Positions 17,565 to 27,019 are shown, counted from the first letter of the stretch. The stretch is 64,000 nucleotides of DNA from Paraburkholderia sp. BCC1884 (GCF_900996225.1 NZ_CAAJGL010000123.1:62001-126000), one strand, 5' to 3'. Program-made: numbers and translations. Notes: generated from the letters alone by a model not told the origin.

Positions 17565-18416
17565 TCAGTCACGACGCTGCATGGCTGCGATCTCCGGCGC
17601 TATCGCAGCGTGGTTAATGATCGCCACCATCGAGATGCCACCAATCACATTACCGCATAGTGTTGGTAGTAGAAAGACGGTGAAGTAGTCGGAAAGGTTG
17701 GCCGCGCCGGTCATTACCCCGTACGCCGCCTCTGCAGAACCCGCGATAACGTGCGCGAGCCTGCTTACGCCGACCGTATAAGTGACCAGAAGGATGGTGA
17801 GCAGACGTGCCGAGCGCGCACTCGGCAGAAGCCATACCATCAATGCGATCAGCCAGCCGGCGAAGACGCCGCGCACAAGCGTCACCGCGAAGCCAGCGGA
17901 GAACGGCGCATGCGCGACCTGCGCGAGAGAGTCAGTGATTTCCGGAGAAAACACGCCCTTAAACTGCAGCATGCCCGCGAAAATTGCCGTGCCGACGAGA
18001 TTGAAGAACAGAACGATTGTCCAGAGGCGCAGCGTCTTGCCCAAGGTCTTGCGGTCGCGATGCATCAGCACAGGTAGCACCGCGGTCAGCGTGCTCTCAG
18101 TAAAGAGCTGCTGGCGTCCAAGTATCACGAAGACGAAGCCGATGGTGTACCCGAGGCTCGACAGCAGGTGGCGCCAGCTCGTCGCCGGCAATGCGCTTTC
18201 GACGACTGCCTGCAGGAGAAACGAGAACCCCATCGACATTCCCGCTGCGAGCGCGGACCACATGAGTGCCGAGAAAGTGCGCTCCATCGCGGTCTCGCCC
18301 TCCTCTCGTACAATCTCGTGGACGACCAGCGGATGCGGAGTCGAATGATCGGCGGCTTGCTCGCGCTGATCGTCATTGAGGTGCGGCGAATCAGCGCCTG
18401 CTTGCGGTTCGGACAT
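17565..18416 (-). CDS. Formate/nitrite transporter (FNT) family protein, YfdC-like (283 aa)
   Basis: Integral membrane protein with about six hydrophobic segments after a roughly 45-residue acidic, hydrophilic N-terminus. GRQQLFTESTLTAVLPVL and FLLPTLCGNVIGGISMVA are typical of the FNT fold, which forms pentameric channels for small monocarboxylates or nitrite. I start at ATG 18416 with GGGAGA upstream rather than at the longer open frame (18527). No metabolic neighbour indicates a substrate. The extended soluble N-terminus resembles the YfdC subgroup, whose cargo is not established. Confidence 0.82.
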   Translation of the reverse strand: MSEPQAGADSPHLNDDQREQAADHSTPHPLVVHEIVREEGETAMERTFSALMWSALAAGMSMGFSFLLQAVVESALPATSWRHLLSSLGYTIGFVFVILGRQQLFTESTLTAVLPVLMHRDRKTLGKTLRLWTIVLFFNLVGTAIFAGMLQFKGVFSPEITDSLAQVAHAPFSAGFAVTLVRGVFAGWLIALMVWLLPSARSARLLTILLVTYTVGVSRLAHVIAGSAEAAYGVMTGAANLSDYFTVFLLPTLCGNVIGGISMVAIINHAAIAPEIAAMQRRD

Positions 18417-18818
18417 GCTCGATCTCCCTTTTAGCCGTCCGATGCCGGATAAATGCGAACGGATGGCACAGGCGCTAGCAAGCGCGGTGCCCGCGATAAG
18501 GACAAGGTCGACGAGGCACGCTGTCAAAACATCTGGTGACGCTCAGTAGGCTGCGAATATGGACCACGGCATACTTGAACGCCCCCGAGCAAGCTCTCAC
18601 AGGCGACCCCCAAGAGGAGGTTCCTAAACCGACCTGTGTCTGATGAGCCGAGAGCCCGTGCCTGGGAGACGGAAATCTATGCGACAGCGCCTCACGACTC
18701 TGAGCGAACCTGCGGTTTCACCCATAGCTGACGTTCGTCAGCCAGTTGAGGGCATTGTCAACATCGCAGTGAGTCCCGGGGAAGGCATCCAATACCTCCC
18801 AAATTGGACTGCTAGAAG
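18417..18818. other. Intergenic stretch, no gene seen
   Basis: About 400 bases between the FNT start and the CitE-like stop. A 75-codon plus-strand frame at 18643-18870 lacks a ribosome site and runs into the CitE gene antisense, so I do not call it. It should contain the FNT promoter. Confidence 0.4.
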
Positions 18819-19742
18819 TCAACGGCCGGACATCGCAATCACGCGTTGCGCCATTCGAATGTTCGCGTAATCGACCAGCTTGCCGTCAACCTGTACTGCA
18901 CCCCGTCCTTCCTTCTCCGCTTCGACCAGTGCGGCGATAACGCGTCGGGCATCACGAATTTCGTCGTCGCCTGGCACAAATGCGCTGCGCGTCGCATCGA
19001 TCTGGCAAGGATGAATAACCTGCTTTCCGTCAAACCCCATACTCGCAGCCTTAATCGCCAGTGCCCGCGTCAGATCCGCGTCACGGAATGCCCCGCAGGG
19101 TCCATCAATCGCTCTCAGGCGGTGAGCGCGGGCCGCGACCAGAATGCGCATCATCGGATAAGCCCACATATCAAGTGCTGTGCTTGAACAGTCCCCTTGC
19201 GGGGAGCGCGAGGTCAGTTGGTACGCGGGATGCGAAAGCCCGATATCAACGCCTTTCGCCCCAATCGATGCTGAAAAGTCGCCCACGCCAAAATGAAGTG
19301 ACTCGATCAATTCGGAATGTCCGGCAATCTGTTCACAGTTTGCAAGTCCGAGAGCCGTCTCAATCATTATTTCAAGCCTTATTGGCGTTGTCCTATGCTG
19401 ACCGTGTCTGTCGATCATGCTGACGAGGCTATCGACGTGTCCGGTCTGCTCAACCTTCGGGATGAGAAGCGTATCGAGGCGGGGCGCGGACTTCAACAGG
19501 CGTGCAACCTCTGTTTCAATGCTCCCGCTACCCGGTTCGTTGATACGCACACTTACCGATTTTTGCCCCCAATCGAGCTCGTTGATCGCTTCGATGGCGC
19601 CGAGCAGTGCAGCCTCCTTTTGACCTTGCGGAACGGCATCCTCCAGATCAAGAAAGACTGCATCGGCGGTACTACGGGCCGCCGATTCGACCATACGGCG
19701 GTGATTTGCCGGGACTGCGAGAAAGGTTCGAGTGACACGCAT
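18819..19742 (-). CDS. HpcH/HpaI-CitE-like lyase (307 aa)
   Basis: TIM-barrel acyl-CoA lyase of the CitE/malyl-CoA/citramalyl-CoA lyase family. It has the acidic metal/CoA site FLDLEDAVP near residue 31, the conserved Arg in RINEPGS, IPKVE, and the C-terminal block GFDGKQVIHPCQI. Usual reaction: cleavage of a (S)-3-hydroxyacyl-CoA such as citramalyl-CoA or malyl-CoA to acetyl-CoA plus an oxoacid. It follows the class III CoA-transferase by 32 bases, giving an activate-then-cleave pair as in itaconate or glyoxylate-type pathways. No hydratase is seen nearby. Confidence 0.88.
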   Translation of the reverse strand: MRVTRTFLAVPANHRRMVESAARSTADAVFLDLEDAVPQGQKEAALLGAIEAINELDWGQKSVSVRINEPGSGSIETEVARLLKSAPRLDTLLIPKVEQTGHVDSLVSMIDRHGQHRTTPIRLEIMIETALGLANCEQIAGHSELIESLHFGVGDFSASIGAKGVDIGLSHPAYQLTSRSPQGDCSSTALDMWAYPMMRILVAARAHRLRAIDGPCGAFRDADLTRALAIKAASMGFDGKQVIHPCQIDATRSAFVPGDDEIRDARRVIAALVEAEKEGRGAVQVDGKLVDYANIRMAQRVIAMSGR

Positions 19743-19774
19743 GGAACATTGATCCTAATACGTTCAGAGATACA

Positions 19775-20938
19775 TCAAGCGATGCGCAGACGAGATGGAT
19801 GCAACCCCAACTCTCCAAGAATTTCTTCTGTATGTTCGCCTACGTCAGGTACGCTTTTCATTGCAGGCGAAAGTCCCTCGATGATCATCGGAGGCAGAAA
19901 CACCTCAAGCGGACCCTCTGGGCTGCCGATCGACGTCACTCGTCCGCGCTCGTGCAATTGTGGATGTGCAAGGAAATCTTCGACCGTGTTCATGCGACCG
20001 TTAGCGATCGCTGCCCGCTCAAGAAGGTCGATCAGATCGCCGCTTGTCAACTTCGAAAAGTTGTCATTAATTAACGCTTCAAGTGCTTCCCGATTGCCCA
20101 CACGAGCCGGATTCGTCGCGAAGCGGGGATCAGTGCGTACCTTCGGGTCGAGCAACACCTTTTCACAAAAGCTACGCCACTCCCGCTCGTTTTGTATCCC
20201 GAAGAAAACCGTCTTGCCATCGCCTGCGGTAAATGGACCGTAAGGGGCAATCGTCGCGTGTCGAGCGCCCGAGCGCTCGACCGGTTTGCCACTGTCGCGT
20301 GTGTAATAGGCTGGGTAGCTCATCCATTCAGCCATTGCGTCAAACAAAGAGACTTCAAATGCAGTGCCTTTGCCTGTGCGCTCACGACGATAGAGCGCAA
20401 GCAGAATTCCATTTAGCGCGTACATTCCAGTTGCAATATCAACAATGGACAAACCGCACTTCGCCTGCTCGCCAGGCGTCCCATTAATGGACAAGAATCC
20501 TGTCTCGCATTGGACGAGAAGATCATAGGCTTTCTTCTGCGCATACGGACCGGTCGATCCGTAGCCCGAGATATCGCATGCGATAAGTCGGGGATGACGT
20601 TCGACAAGCGATTTTGCATCGAGGCCAAGTCGCTTCGCAGCACCGGGGGCGAGATTCTGAATGAACACGTCGGCGCGCGGCAACAATTCGTCCAGCACTT
20701 CCTGCCCAAATTCTGATTTCACGTCGAGCGCCAAACTCTCTTTCGAACGATTCGCCCAAACAAATTGACTCGACATACCGTGCATCGCCGTATCGTACCC
20801 TCGAGCAAAATCGCCGCTGCCGGGTCTTTCTATTTTGATGACACGTGCCCCCCAATCAGCAAGATGTCGACTTGCGAGCGGAGCGGCGATCGCTTGCTCA
20901 AGCGACACCACCGTGATGTTTTCGAGTGGAAGTTTCAT
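19775..20938 (-). CDS. Class III CoA-transferase, CaiB/BaiF family (387 aa)
   Basis: Transfers CoA between carboxylic acids through a covalent Asp-acyl intermediate. The catalytic Asp is in EVSLFDAMAEW, and the N-terminal block ENITVVSLEQAIAAPLASRHLADWGARVIKIE is the family hallmark. Length is typical. It lies between a hydroxyacid dehydrogenase and the CitE-like lyase on the same strand, so it probably activates an acid for cleavage by the lyase (inference). The ribosome site before 20938 is weak. Confidence 0.9.
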   Translation of the reverse strand: MKLPLENITVVSLEQAIAAPLASRHLADWGARVIKIERPGSGDFARGYDTAMHGMSSQFVWANRSKESLALDVKSEFGQEVLDELLPRADVFIQNLAPGAAKRLGLDAKSLVERHPRLIACDISGYGSTGPYAQKKAYDLLVQCETGFLSINGTPGEQAKCGLSIVDIATGMYALNGILLALYRRERTGKGTAFEVSLFDAMAEWMSYPAYYTRDSGKPVERSGARHATIAPYGPFTAGDGKTVFFGIQNEREWRSFCEKVLLDPKVRTDPRFATNPARVGNREALEALINDNFSKLTSGDLIDLLERAAIANGRMNTVEDFLAHPQLHERGRVTSIGSPEGPLEVFLPPMIIEGLSPAMKSVPDVGEHTEEILGELGLHPSRLRIA

Positions 20939-20981
20939 TTCCGGCGCTTTCTCAGTTGGTTGACGGTGGTTTAACGGGCAG

Positions 20982-21059
20982 TTAGGTCACGCCCATCACC
21001 TTGAGAAAGTTTCCCGCAGTCGAAGCGGCCTGTGAATCATCGATTTCTGAAAGCCGCGT
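20982..21059 (-). pseudogene. Possible C-terminal remnant of an amidohydrolase
   Basis: In the 198-base gap between the CoA-transferase and the hydroxyacid dehydrogenase, a 25-codon open stretch bounded by stops reads SEIDD...AGNFLKVMGVT. That resembles the last helix of amidohydrolase-family (PF04909-type) proteins, commonly ...GNxxRLxG. No start or upstream coding frame continues it, so it would be a decayed fragment. The match is short and could be chance. Confidence 0.22.
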
Positions 21060-21136
21060 TCACAATTGAAGACTTGCGTGTGCGAGACGACGGCCGATTT
21101 AACACAGCGTGCATCGACGCGATACCTCGTGTCGTT

Positions 21137-22081
21137 TCACGCAACCCTGTTCTGGGTGCGTTGCACCATGAAACTCGCCAGGTTCGCGGAAACAGCGAGA
21201 GCAAGCGTCTCGACGGCCGAAGCGCTTGCCCAGGCAACATGAGGCGTCAGTAAGAGATTATCCGGCTGACCGGTGACGAAACGGTGCTGTTCGTGCGGCG
21301 GTTCAACCCGCAACACGTCTAGCGCAGCGCCAGCAATGGTTTGGCTGAACAGCGCAGCTTCGAGTGCCCGTTCGTCAACGAGCGCTCCTCGTGCTGTGTT
21401 AATCAGCAGTGCAGTAGGACGCATCATTGAAAGTTCGCGTTCGCCAATCAGACCCTGCGTCTCGGGCGACAAAGGGCAATGCAGGGAAATCACATCGCTG
21501 GTGGCAAGCACACTGTCAAATGAGGTATAGCCGGGCCGAATCTGAGTTCTACCTTTTCTTTCGCTTAACAAGACTCTCATGCCCAATGCCATGGCGATCC
21601 TCGTGACCTCTCGTCCTATTGCACCCGATCCAATCAAACCCAGCGTCGCACCGCGGATTTCGCGGATGGGCGCGTCGTGTACACAAAATACGGGCGACGC
21701 GGCCCAGGCAGACGACGCCAATTGACTGTAGGAAAGCATTTGCCTTCGCAGCATGAAAATGCAGGCAACGACGTGCTCGGCGACACTCGACGCGGCATAG
21801 GCCGGCACATTGGAAACCTGAATGCCATGTTCCCGGCAATAAGCTACGTCTACACTGTCGTAGCCGCTTGCCGCGACGCAGATGTATTTGAGGCGCGGAA
21901 GTTGACGCAGTGTGTCTGAGTACAATGGCACCTTGTTGGTGATTGCGATATCAGCATCTGCAAGCGCATCGAGAAGTTCATGCTCGCGGGTCGCTGCCCG
22001 CTCCGTCCAGCGATCGGACGTTCGTGGCCGCGGCACTCGCACAGGCAAGGTCGCGCTGTCGAGAAAGACGATATGGCTCAT
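21137..22081 (-). CDS. D-2-hydroxyacid dehydrogenase, NAD-dependent (314 aa)
   Basis: Reversible oxidation of a D-2-hydroxy acid to the 2-oxo acid (hydroxypyruvate/glyoxylate-reductase-like). The Rossmann motif is LGLIGSGAIG; the catalytic Arg is in NTARGALVDE, the Glu in VLRVEPP and the His in LTPHVAW. The ATG at 22081 overlaps the stop of the LysR gene by four bases (ATGA), so regulator and enzyme are co-transcribed, an unusual arrangement for LysR genes. Substrate not defined. Confidence 0.9.
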   Translation of the reverse strand: MSHIVFLDSATLPVRVPRPRTSDRWTERAATREHELLDALADADIAITNKVPLYSDTLRQLPRLKYICVAASGYDSVDVAYCREHGIQVSNVPAYAASSVAEHVVACIFMLRRQMLSYSQLASSAWAASPVFCVHDAPIREIRGATLGLIGSGAIGREVTRIAMALGMRVLLSERKGRTQIRPGYTSFDSVLATSDVISLHCPLSPETQGLIGERELSMMRPTALLINTARGALVDERALEAALFSQTIAGAALDVLRVEPPHEQHRFVTGQPDNLLLTPHVAWASASAVETLALAVSANLASFMVQRTQNRVA

Positions 22082-23022
22082 GTAAGTGGATATCTCCCAC
22101 GTTCGGTTGTGTCCCCGGCCTCTGGCGCGAGGCCCGGGTGCGGAGATTGCAGATGGCGAACAAAATTCTGTGCTGAGCGCGGTAGCGCGTCGAAGTCACG
22201 ATAGCCGATCAGACTCTCCAGCTTCGTCCATTCATCGGTAAAGGGTACGACCTTGTAGCCATAGCTCTCGTCGGGCGTCTCTACCGTGACGTCCGTCATG
22301 ACAGCGAGACCGATGCCGGAGCGCACCATGGTGCGCATTGCATCGAAGCTCGTAACCTGAAGACGGATTCGCAACTTGCGCTGCAGGTCTGCCGCATACG
22401 ACTGCATCATTCGAAAGATCAGGCTGCCCTCGTGGAAGGCGATCAAATCGTAATCCAGCGTCTCGGCGAACGAGACTTCACTGCGGTCTGCCAGCGGATG
22501 CTGTAACGGAACCACGGCAACGAGATTGGAACGTCTGAAAGAATGCACAATCAGTCCGGCAGTCGACACTCCCGACCAGAACACACCCAGATCGGCGATC
22601 CCGTCCCGCAGCGCGCGGACAATAAACGGGCTGCTCCACTCTTCAAGATGGACGTCGATCTGCGGATAAGATTCGAGAAACGTACGAATAGTTGGACCGA
22701 GGAAACCGACGATCGCAGTGCTATTGGCGAAAATACGGACTTCGCCCTTTGAGCCGTCCCCGAACTCGCTCATCTGCGCGCGCATGCGGGCCATTACCAG
22801 CATCATGTCCTTCGCGTGATTGACGAGTTCAAGGCCGGCTGGAGTGGGTCGCACGCCCATGCTTCGACGTTCGAGCAACTGTACGCCCAGCACATCCTCG
22901 AGATCGCTAATCCGCTTACTGACGGCCGACGTCGCAATGAAATGACGCTCGGCCGCTCGCGCGAAATTACGTTCCTCAATGACCGTTAGAAATATTTTTA
23001 GCGTAACGAGGTCAATCCGCAT
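22078..23022 (-). CDS. LysR-family regulator embedded in the operon (314 aa)
   Basis: LysR-type regulator beginning MRIDLVTLKIFLTVIEERNF, HTH AAERHFIATSAVSKRISDLE, with a C-terminal effector domain. ATG 23022 matches the usual family start; the open frame can extend to 23055. Unlike most LysR genes here it is co-directional with its neighbours, between the aldehyde dehydrogenase (stop 23111) and the hydroxyacid dehydrogenase, which it overlaps. It may control the whole 18.8-25.4 kb group. Confidence 0.87.
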   Translation of the reverse strand: MRIDLVTLKIFLTVIEERNFARAAERHFIATSAVSKRISDLEDVLGVQLLERRSMGVRPTPAGLELVNHAKDMMLVMARMRAQMSEFGDGSKGEVRIFANSTAIVGFLGPTIRTFLESYPQIDVHLEEWSSPFIVRALRDGIADLGVFWSGVSTAGLIVHSFRRSNLVAVVPLQHPLADRSEVSFAETLDYDLIAFHEGSLIFRMMQSYAADLQRKLRIRLQVTSFDAMRTMVRSGIGLAVMTDVTVETPDESYGYKVVPFTDEWTKLESLIGYRDFDALPRSAQNFVRHLQSPHPGLAPEAGDTTERGRYPLT

Positions 23023-23110
23023 GCAGCATCCATATTTCGCCGGCGGGGCGAGCATTGCGCGCGCAGCTTGCAGATTCGACGCCCAGGCGCGGCGCGCGCA
23101 ACGCTTTGCT

Positions 23111-24547
23111 TTAACCGTGATTAAGAGTAATTGTCTTCAACGTGGTAAAGCTCAGCAAACCCTCTATCCCCTTCTCGCGACCATAGCCACTTTGCTTGAC
23201 GCCGCCAAACGGCAACTCTATGCCCCCGCCTGCGCCGTAGCAATTGACAAAAACCTGGCCTCCGTGAAATGCGTGAGCCAGTCGCATCTGACGGCCCCCG
23301 TCACGCGTCCAGATTCCTGCGACCAAGCCAAAAGCGGTATCGTTGGCCAGACGAATGGCCTCGGCTTCATCTGAAAACGGCATTGCCACCAGTACGGGAC
23401 CAAAAACTTCATCCTGGGCCAACGTGTGCTTATGCGGTACGTCACGCAATAAAACAGGAGGTTGGAAGTAACCGCCTTGTGCCGCGTTCGGCGCAAGTTT
23501 TCCGCTAGCCGCAAAGCGGATATTGTCGGCATCTGCCCGGGCAAGGAAGGTCTTCACCCGATCCAGTTGAGTAGCGTTGATTAGAGGTCCGCAGTCGTAA
23601 TCTCCGTCCGCAGGGCCTGCTGTAACGGCCTCGAAGCTACGGGCCAGTCGTTCGATAAGCTCCTCGTAAAGCGACGACTGCACCAATAATCGACTCCCCG
23701 CCGAACACGTCTGACCGCTGTTTTGCACGATCGCATTGCGAATGACCGGCAACGCAGCGTCAAGATCGACGTCATCGAATACGATCTGTGGAGATTTGCC
23801 ACCTAGTTCGAGGGTTACCGGACAATGATGCCGGGCCGCTGCCTGAGCGACGGCTGTGCCGGTCGCCGGCGAACCCGTAAAGGATATGTGCGCGATGCCC
23901 GGATGTTCAGCAAGTGCGACGCCGGCCTCCCTCCCATAGCCCGTTACGATGTTCAGCACGCCAGCGGGCAAACCCGCTTCGGCTGCCAGTTCGGCCAGCT
24001 TGAGATATGAGAGGCACGCATCTTCGGCTGGCTTAACCACACATGCGTTGCCCGCCGCAAGCGAAGCTGCGACACTGCGGCCGAACATGGCGGCCGGGTA
24101 ATTCCATGGAATGATATGTCCGGTCACGCCGTGCGGCTCGCGAACAGCAAGTACCGTGTGCCCAGGCAAAAAAGGAATAGTTTGTCCATGCAGCTTGTCG
24201 CAAGCGCCGGCATAGAATTCCATGTAGCGGGCGCATACGGTGATGTCCGCGGCGGCCTGCTTCAATGGCTTGCCAGTGTCCTCCGACTCGATGCGCGTAA
24301 GCGACTCGTGATTGTCGAGGACGAGCCGGCCTAGTCGCGCGAGAATGCGGCCACGCTCGACCGGACCGGTACGCTGCCATGTAGTGTCGAAGGCTTCGCG
24401 CGCTGCTTTGACTGCAGCATCGATATCCGCGGCGTTGCCGCGCGCGATGCGGGTGAACTCCAGGCCCGTGGATGGATTGACCACGGCTATCGTCTCGCCG
24501 CTCGAAGGGGCCACCCATTTGTTGCCAATAAAATGTTGGGCTGTCAC
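23111..24547 (-). CDS. NAD(P)-dependent aldehyde dehydrogenase (478 aa)
   Basis: Oxidises an aldehyde to the carboxylic acid. The catalytic Cys is in NSGQTCSAGSR, the general-base Glu in VTLELGGKSP, and the cofactor region includes FTGSPATG and PWNYP. I start at GTG 24547, one base after the upstream dioxygenase stop (24549), because AAGGGA lies 7 bases before it. The open frame to 24697 overlaps the dioxygenase and is rejected. Coupling with the PhyH-type gene suggests the dioxygenase product becomes, or is converted to, an aldehyde. Confidence 0.92.
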   Translation of the reverse strand: MTAQHFIGNKWVAPSSGETIAVVNPSTGLEFTRIARGNAADIDAAVKAAREAFDTTWQRTGPVERGRILARLGRLVLDNHESLTRIESEDTGKPLKQAAADITVCARYMEFYAGACDKLHGQTIPFLPGHTVLAVREPHGVTGHIIPWNYPAAMFGRSVAASLAAGNACVVKPAEDACLSYLKLAELAAEAGLPAGVLNIVTGYGREAGVALAEHPGIAHISFTGSPATGTAVAQAAARHHCPVTLELGGKSPQIVFDDVDLDAALPVIRNAIVQNSGQTCSAGSRLLVQSSLYEELIERLARSFEAVTAGPADGDYDCGPLINATQLDRVKTFLARADADNIRFAASGKLAPNAAQGGYFQPPVLLRDVPHKHTLAQDEVFGPVLVAMPFSDEAEAIRLANDTAFGLVAGIWTRDGGRQMRLAHAFHGGQVFVNCYGAGGGIELPFGGVKQSGYGREKGIEGLLSFTTLKTITLNHG

Positions 24548-24548
24548 G

Positions 24549-25394
24549 TCATTTCCCTTGTACCGAGATTTCGCGTTCCTGACGGCGTTGGCCGGCCTCG
24601 AGTATCCCATCATCGTTTTCGATGGAAAGTGGCGTCCAGTTCGTCGAGCGTACGAAGTCGCCACGCGGATTTTCGACGTCAAGCGGACGGTTGGCAACGC
24701 GGTTATAAGTGATGTACGCCTGCCAGCGATTTTCTGCCGACATATTCACGCCCGAGCCATGGATAGTAAGACAGTGAAATAGCACCAGTGTGCCCGCCTT
24801 GCCGACGATCGGCACTGGTGCACCGGACGTCTCGAGAATTTTCTTGATGCGGTCGCGCTGAACGGCGCGCTGAGGCAGTTGATAAGCGGCCTGGCTATCG
24901 TCGTAGTAATGCTCCACAAGCCCCAGTTTATGACTGCCGGGGATCATGTATAACGAGCCGTGGATTTCCTGGGTGTCGCTGAGCATGACCATAGCCGTCA
25001 GCATGTCGTTTTCCGGGTAGCCATCGTGCACCCAGTAACCGAAGTCTTGATGCCAAAGCCAGCCCGTACCTTCTAGCGCAGACTTGGTGTTCACCTTGGT
25101 GTGCGCGATATACACCTCGTCGCTGCCAAGCGTCTGCATTACCGGACGCAACAGACGCGGTGTGCGGGTCAATGCCCGATACTGAGGGGAGGCGACCAGG
25201 CCGTCGTCCTCGTGAACCCGAAAAATTGAACGTATTGCTCCCGAGCGTTCGCGAAAGATCGAATCTGCCTCGATCGCACTCAGACGCTCGGTGTCTCTCC
25301 TGATGGCATGCACTTCCTCACTGCTGTAGCAATTAGGAATAACGATAAATCCGTCACGGTGGTAATCCGCAATCTGTTGTTTGGTCAGTTCCAT
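24549..25394 (-). CDS. PhyH-type 2-oxoglutarate/Fe(II) dioxygenase (281 aa)
   Basis: Phytanoyl-CoA dioxygenase family (ectoine-hydroxylase-like) hydroxylase. The iron facial triad is seen as HQD within WLWHQDFGYWVHDG plus the distal His in CLTIHGSG; the 2-oxoglutarate-binding Arg is probably in NRWQAYITYNR. AAGGAGACGAG precedes ATG 25394. First gene of the minus-strand group, divergent from an MFS carrier at 25615. Likely performs the opening hydroxylation of the imported compound. Related enzymes act on amino-acid derivatives, phosphonates and branched acids, so the substrate stays open. Confidence 0.88.
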   Translation of the reverse strand: MELTKQQIADYHRDGFIVIPNCYSSEEVHAIRRDTERLSAIEADSIFRERSGAIRSIFRVHEDDGLVASPQYRALTRTPRLLRPVMQTLGSDEVYIAHTKVNTKSALEGTGWLWHQDFGYWVHDGYPENDMLTAMVMLSDTQEIHGSLYMIPGSHKLGLVEHYYDDSQAAYQLPQRAVQRDRIKKILETSGAPVPIVGKAGTLVLFHCLTIHGSGVNMSAENRWQAYITYNRVANRPLDVENPRGDFVRSTNWTPLSIENDDGILEAGQRRQEREISVQGK

Positions 25395-25614
25395 CTCGTC
25401 TCCTTGTTAATCAGACCAGCCTACGAAGCAAGTCTAAAACAGCGGCGCGCTCCCCAGGTTGTCCAATCGCGATGACGGCGTTGCCAAGTTGAGAATGGGC
25501 CACCCCTCGTGTTCTTGCATACTTGGCTTGCGCACCGGATCGGAATTGCTTACGTTCAGGTGACGCAGACATAAGTGCAGCGAGAGAGCCGCCAAACCCA
25601 TTATGGAGCGAGAC

Positions 25615-26925
25615 ATGTCAATCAACCCTCCGGCAGCGATGCCTTACGCGGAAGCGCCGCTAGACGAGCGCAGCGTCTATTCGAAGGTATCGTGGCGATT
25701 AATCCCTTTTCTACTGCTGTGCTATACGGCTGGATACCTCGATCGGGTGAACGTTGGTTTCGCTAAGCTGCAGATGCTCGATCAATTGAAGTTTAGTGAG
25801 ACGGTCTACGGTCTGGGGGCAGGCATATTCTTTATTGGTTACGTCATTTTTGAAGTTCCAAGCAACATCGTCATGCACAAGGTCGGCGCGAGAATCTGGA
25901 TCGCGCGGATCATGATCACGTGGGGCCTCATTTCCGCGGCAATGGTGTTTGTCAAAACGCCGACCACCTTTTATGTGATGCGGTTTCTTCTAGGCGTAGC
26001 GGAAGCTGGGTTTCTCCCGGGTATTTTGTTATATCTCACCTATTGGTATCCGTCGTCACGCCGTGGAAGCATCATCGCCCTTTTTTTGGGAGGCATTCCG
26101 CTTGCCGGTATGCTAGGGGGCCCCTTATCCGGGTGGATCATGCACGCGTCTGCCAATGTCGGTGGATGGTCCGGATGGCAGATGATGTTCCTGCTCGAAG
26201 CGATCCCGTCAGTGCTGCTCGGCATCGCCGTATTTTTTATCCTGGGAAACGATGTCCGCTCCGCGAAATGGCTGACTGAATCCGAAAAAAGATTGCTCGA
26301 AGCCAAGCTCGAAGGTGAGACCCCGGACACGCAGGTACATTCGCTGCGTGGCGCATTCGCCGACCCGCGCACGTGGATCCTGTGTGTGATGTATGCCTTT
26401 ATCCTGATGGGCGAGTATGGCGTTCTGTTCTGGATGCCGACCATCATCAAGGACACCGGCGTTTCAGATCCGCTGCAGGTCGGCTTGCTGACGGCTATCC
26501 CATATACCGCAACCGTGATCGCCATGTTTCTCGTCGGGCGGCACTCGGACCGGACCCGTGAGCGCCGGTGGCATCTCGCCTTGCCTGGCGCTGTTGCCGC
26601 AATAGGACTTGCGCTCGCCGCCATGTATCCACACAGCACCGTGATGGCTGTAGTCGGACTGACGATTGGCACAATGGGCGTCCTTTCTGTTGTGTCGCAG
26701 TTCTGGATTCTGCCTCCCGCTCTTCTAAGCGGCGTGGCAGCTGCTGCAGGGATCGCGCTCGTTAATTCGGTTGGGAACCTTGCCGGCTTCGTTAGCCCGT
26801 ACATGCTTGGGTGGATCAAGCAGAACACCGGCACGACAAGCATCGGACTTTATATACTCGCCGCAAGCATGCTAGTCGGAAGCTTGACAGTGTTCTGCTT
26901 TCCCTCGCGACTGATCAATCGTTAG
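25615..26925 (+). CDS. MFS transporter, ACS family (436 aa)
   Basis: Inner-membrane carrier of the tartrate/phthalate/glucarate-like ACS branch. Helix 1 ends in CYTAGYLDRVNVGFAKLQML, followed by FFIGYVIFEVPSNIVMHKVG and RFLLGVAEAGFLPG, all family hallmarks. ATG 25615 is chosen over 25603 because GGAGCGAG lies just upstream of it. It is divergent from the PhyH gene with a 220-base spacer, so it is probably the importer for that pathway; these carriers typically move organic acid anions. Confidence 0.9.
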   Translation: MSINPPAAMPYAEAPLDERSVYSKVSWRLIPFLLLCYTAGYLDRVNVGFAKLQMLDQLKFSETVYGLGAGIFFIGYVIFEVPSNIVMHKVGARIWIARIMITWGLISAAMVFVKTPTTFYVMRFLLGVAEAGFLPGILLYLTYWYPSSRRGSIIALFLGGIPLAGMLGGPLSGWIMHASANVGGWSGWQMMFLLEAIPSVLLGIAVFFILGNDVRSAKWLTESEKRLLEAKLEGETPDTQVHSLRGAFADPRTWILCVMYAFILMGEYGVLFWMPTIIKDTGVSDPLQVGLLTAIPYTATVIAMFLVGRHSDRTRERRWHLALPGAVAAIGLALAAMYPHSTVMAVVGLTIGTMGVLSVVSQFWILPPALLSGVAAAAGIALVNSVGNLAGFVSPYMLGWIKQNTGTTSIGLYILAASMLVGSLTVFCFPSRLINR

Positions 26926-27019
26926 GTCCCGGCCGCACCATAAAAAAATGACACATCGCGCGGACTGGAATGCGGGACCTTCAAGTTCGGCGATGTTTGA
27001 CGACGAGCCGGAGTTACCA

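Noticed and set aside
18643..18870. 75-codon plus-strand ORF in the FNT/CitE gap
   Set aside because: No ribosome site, no recognisable sequence, and it runs antisense into the CitE-like gene.
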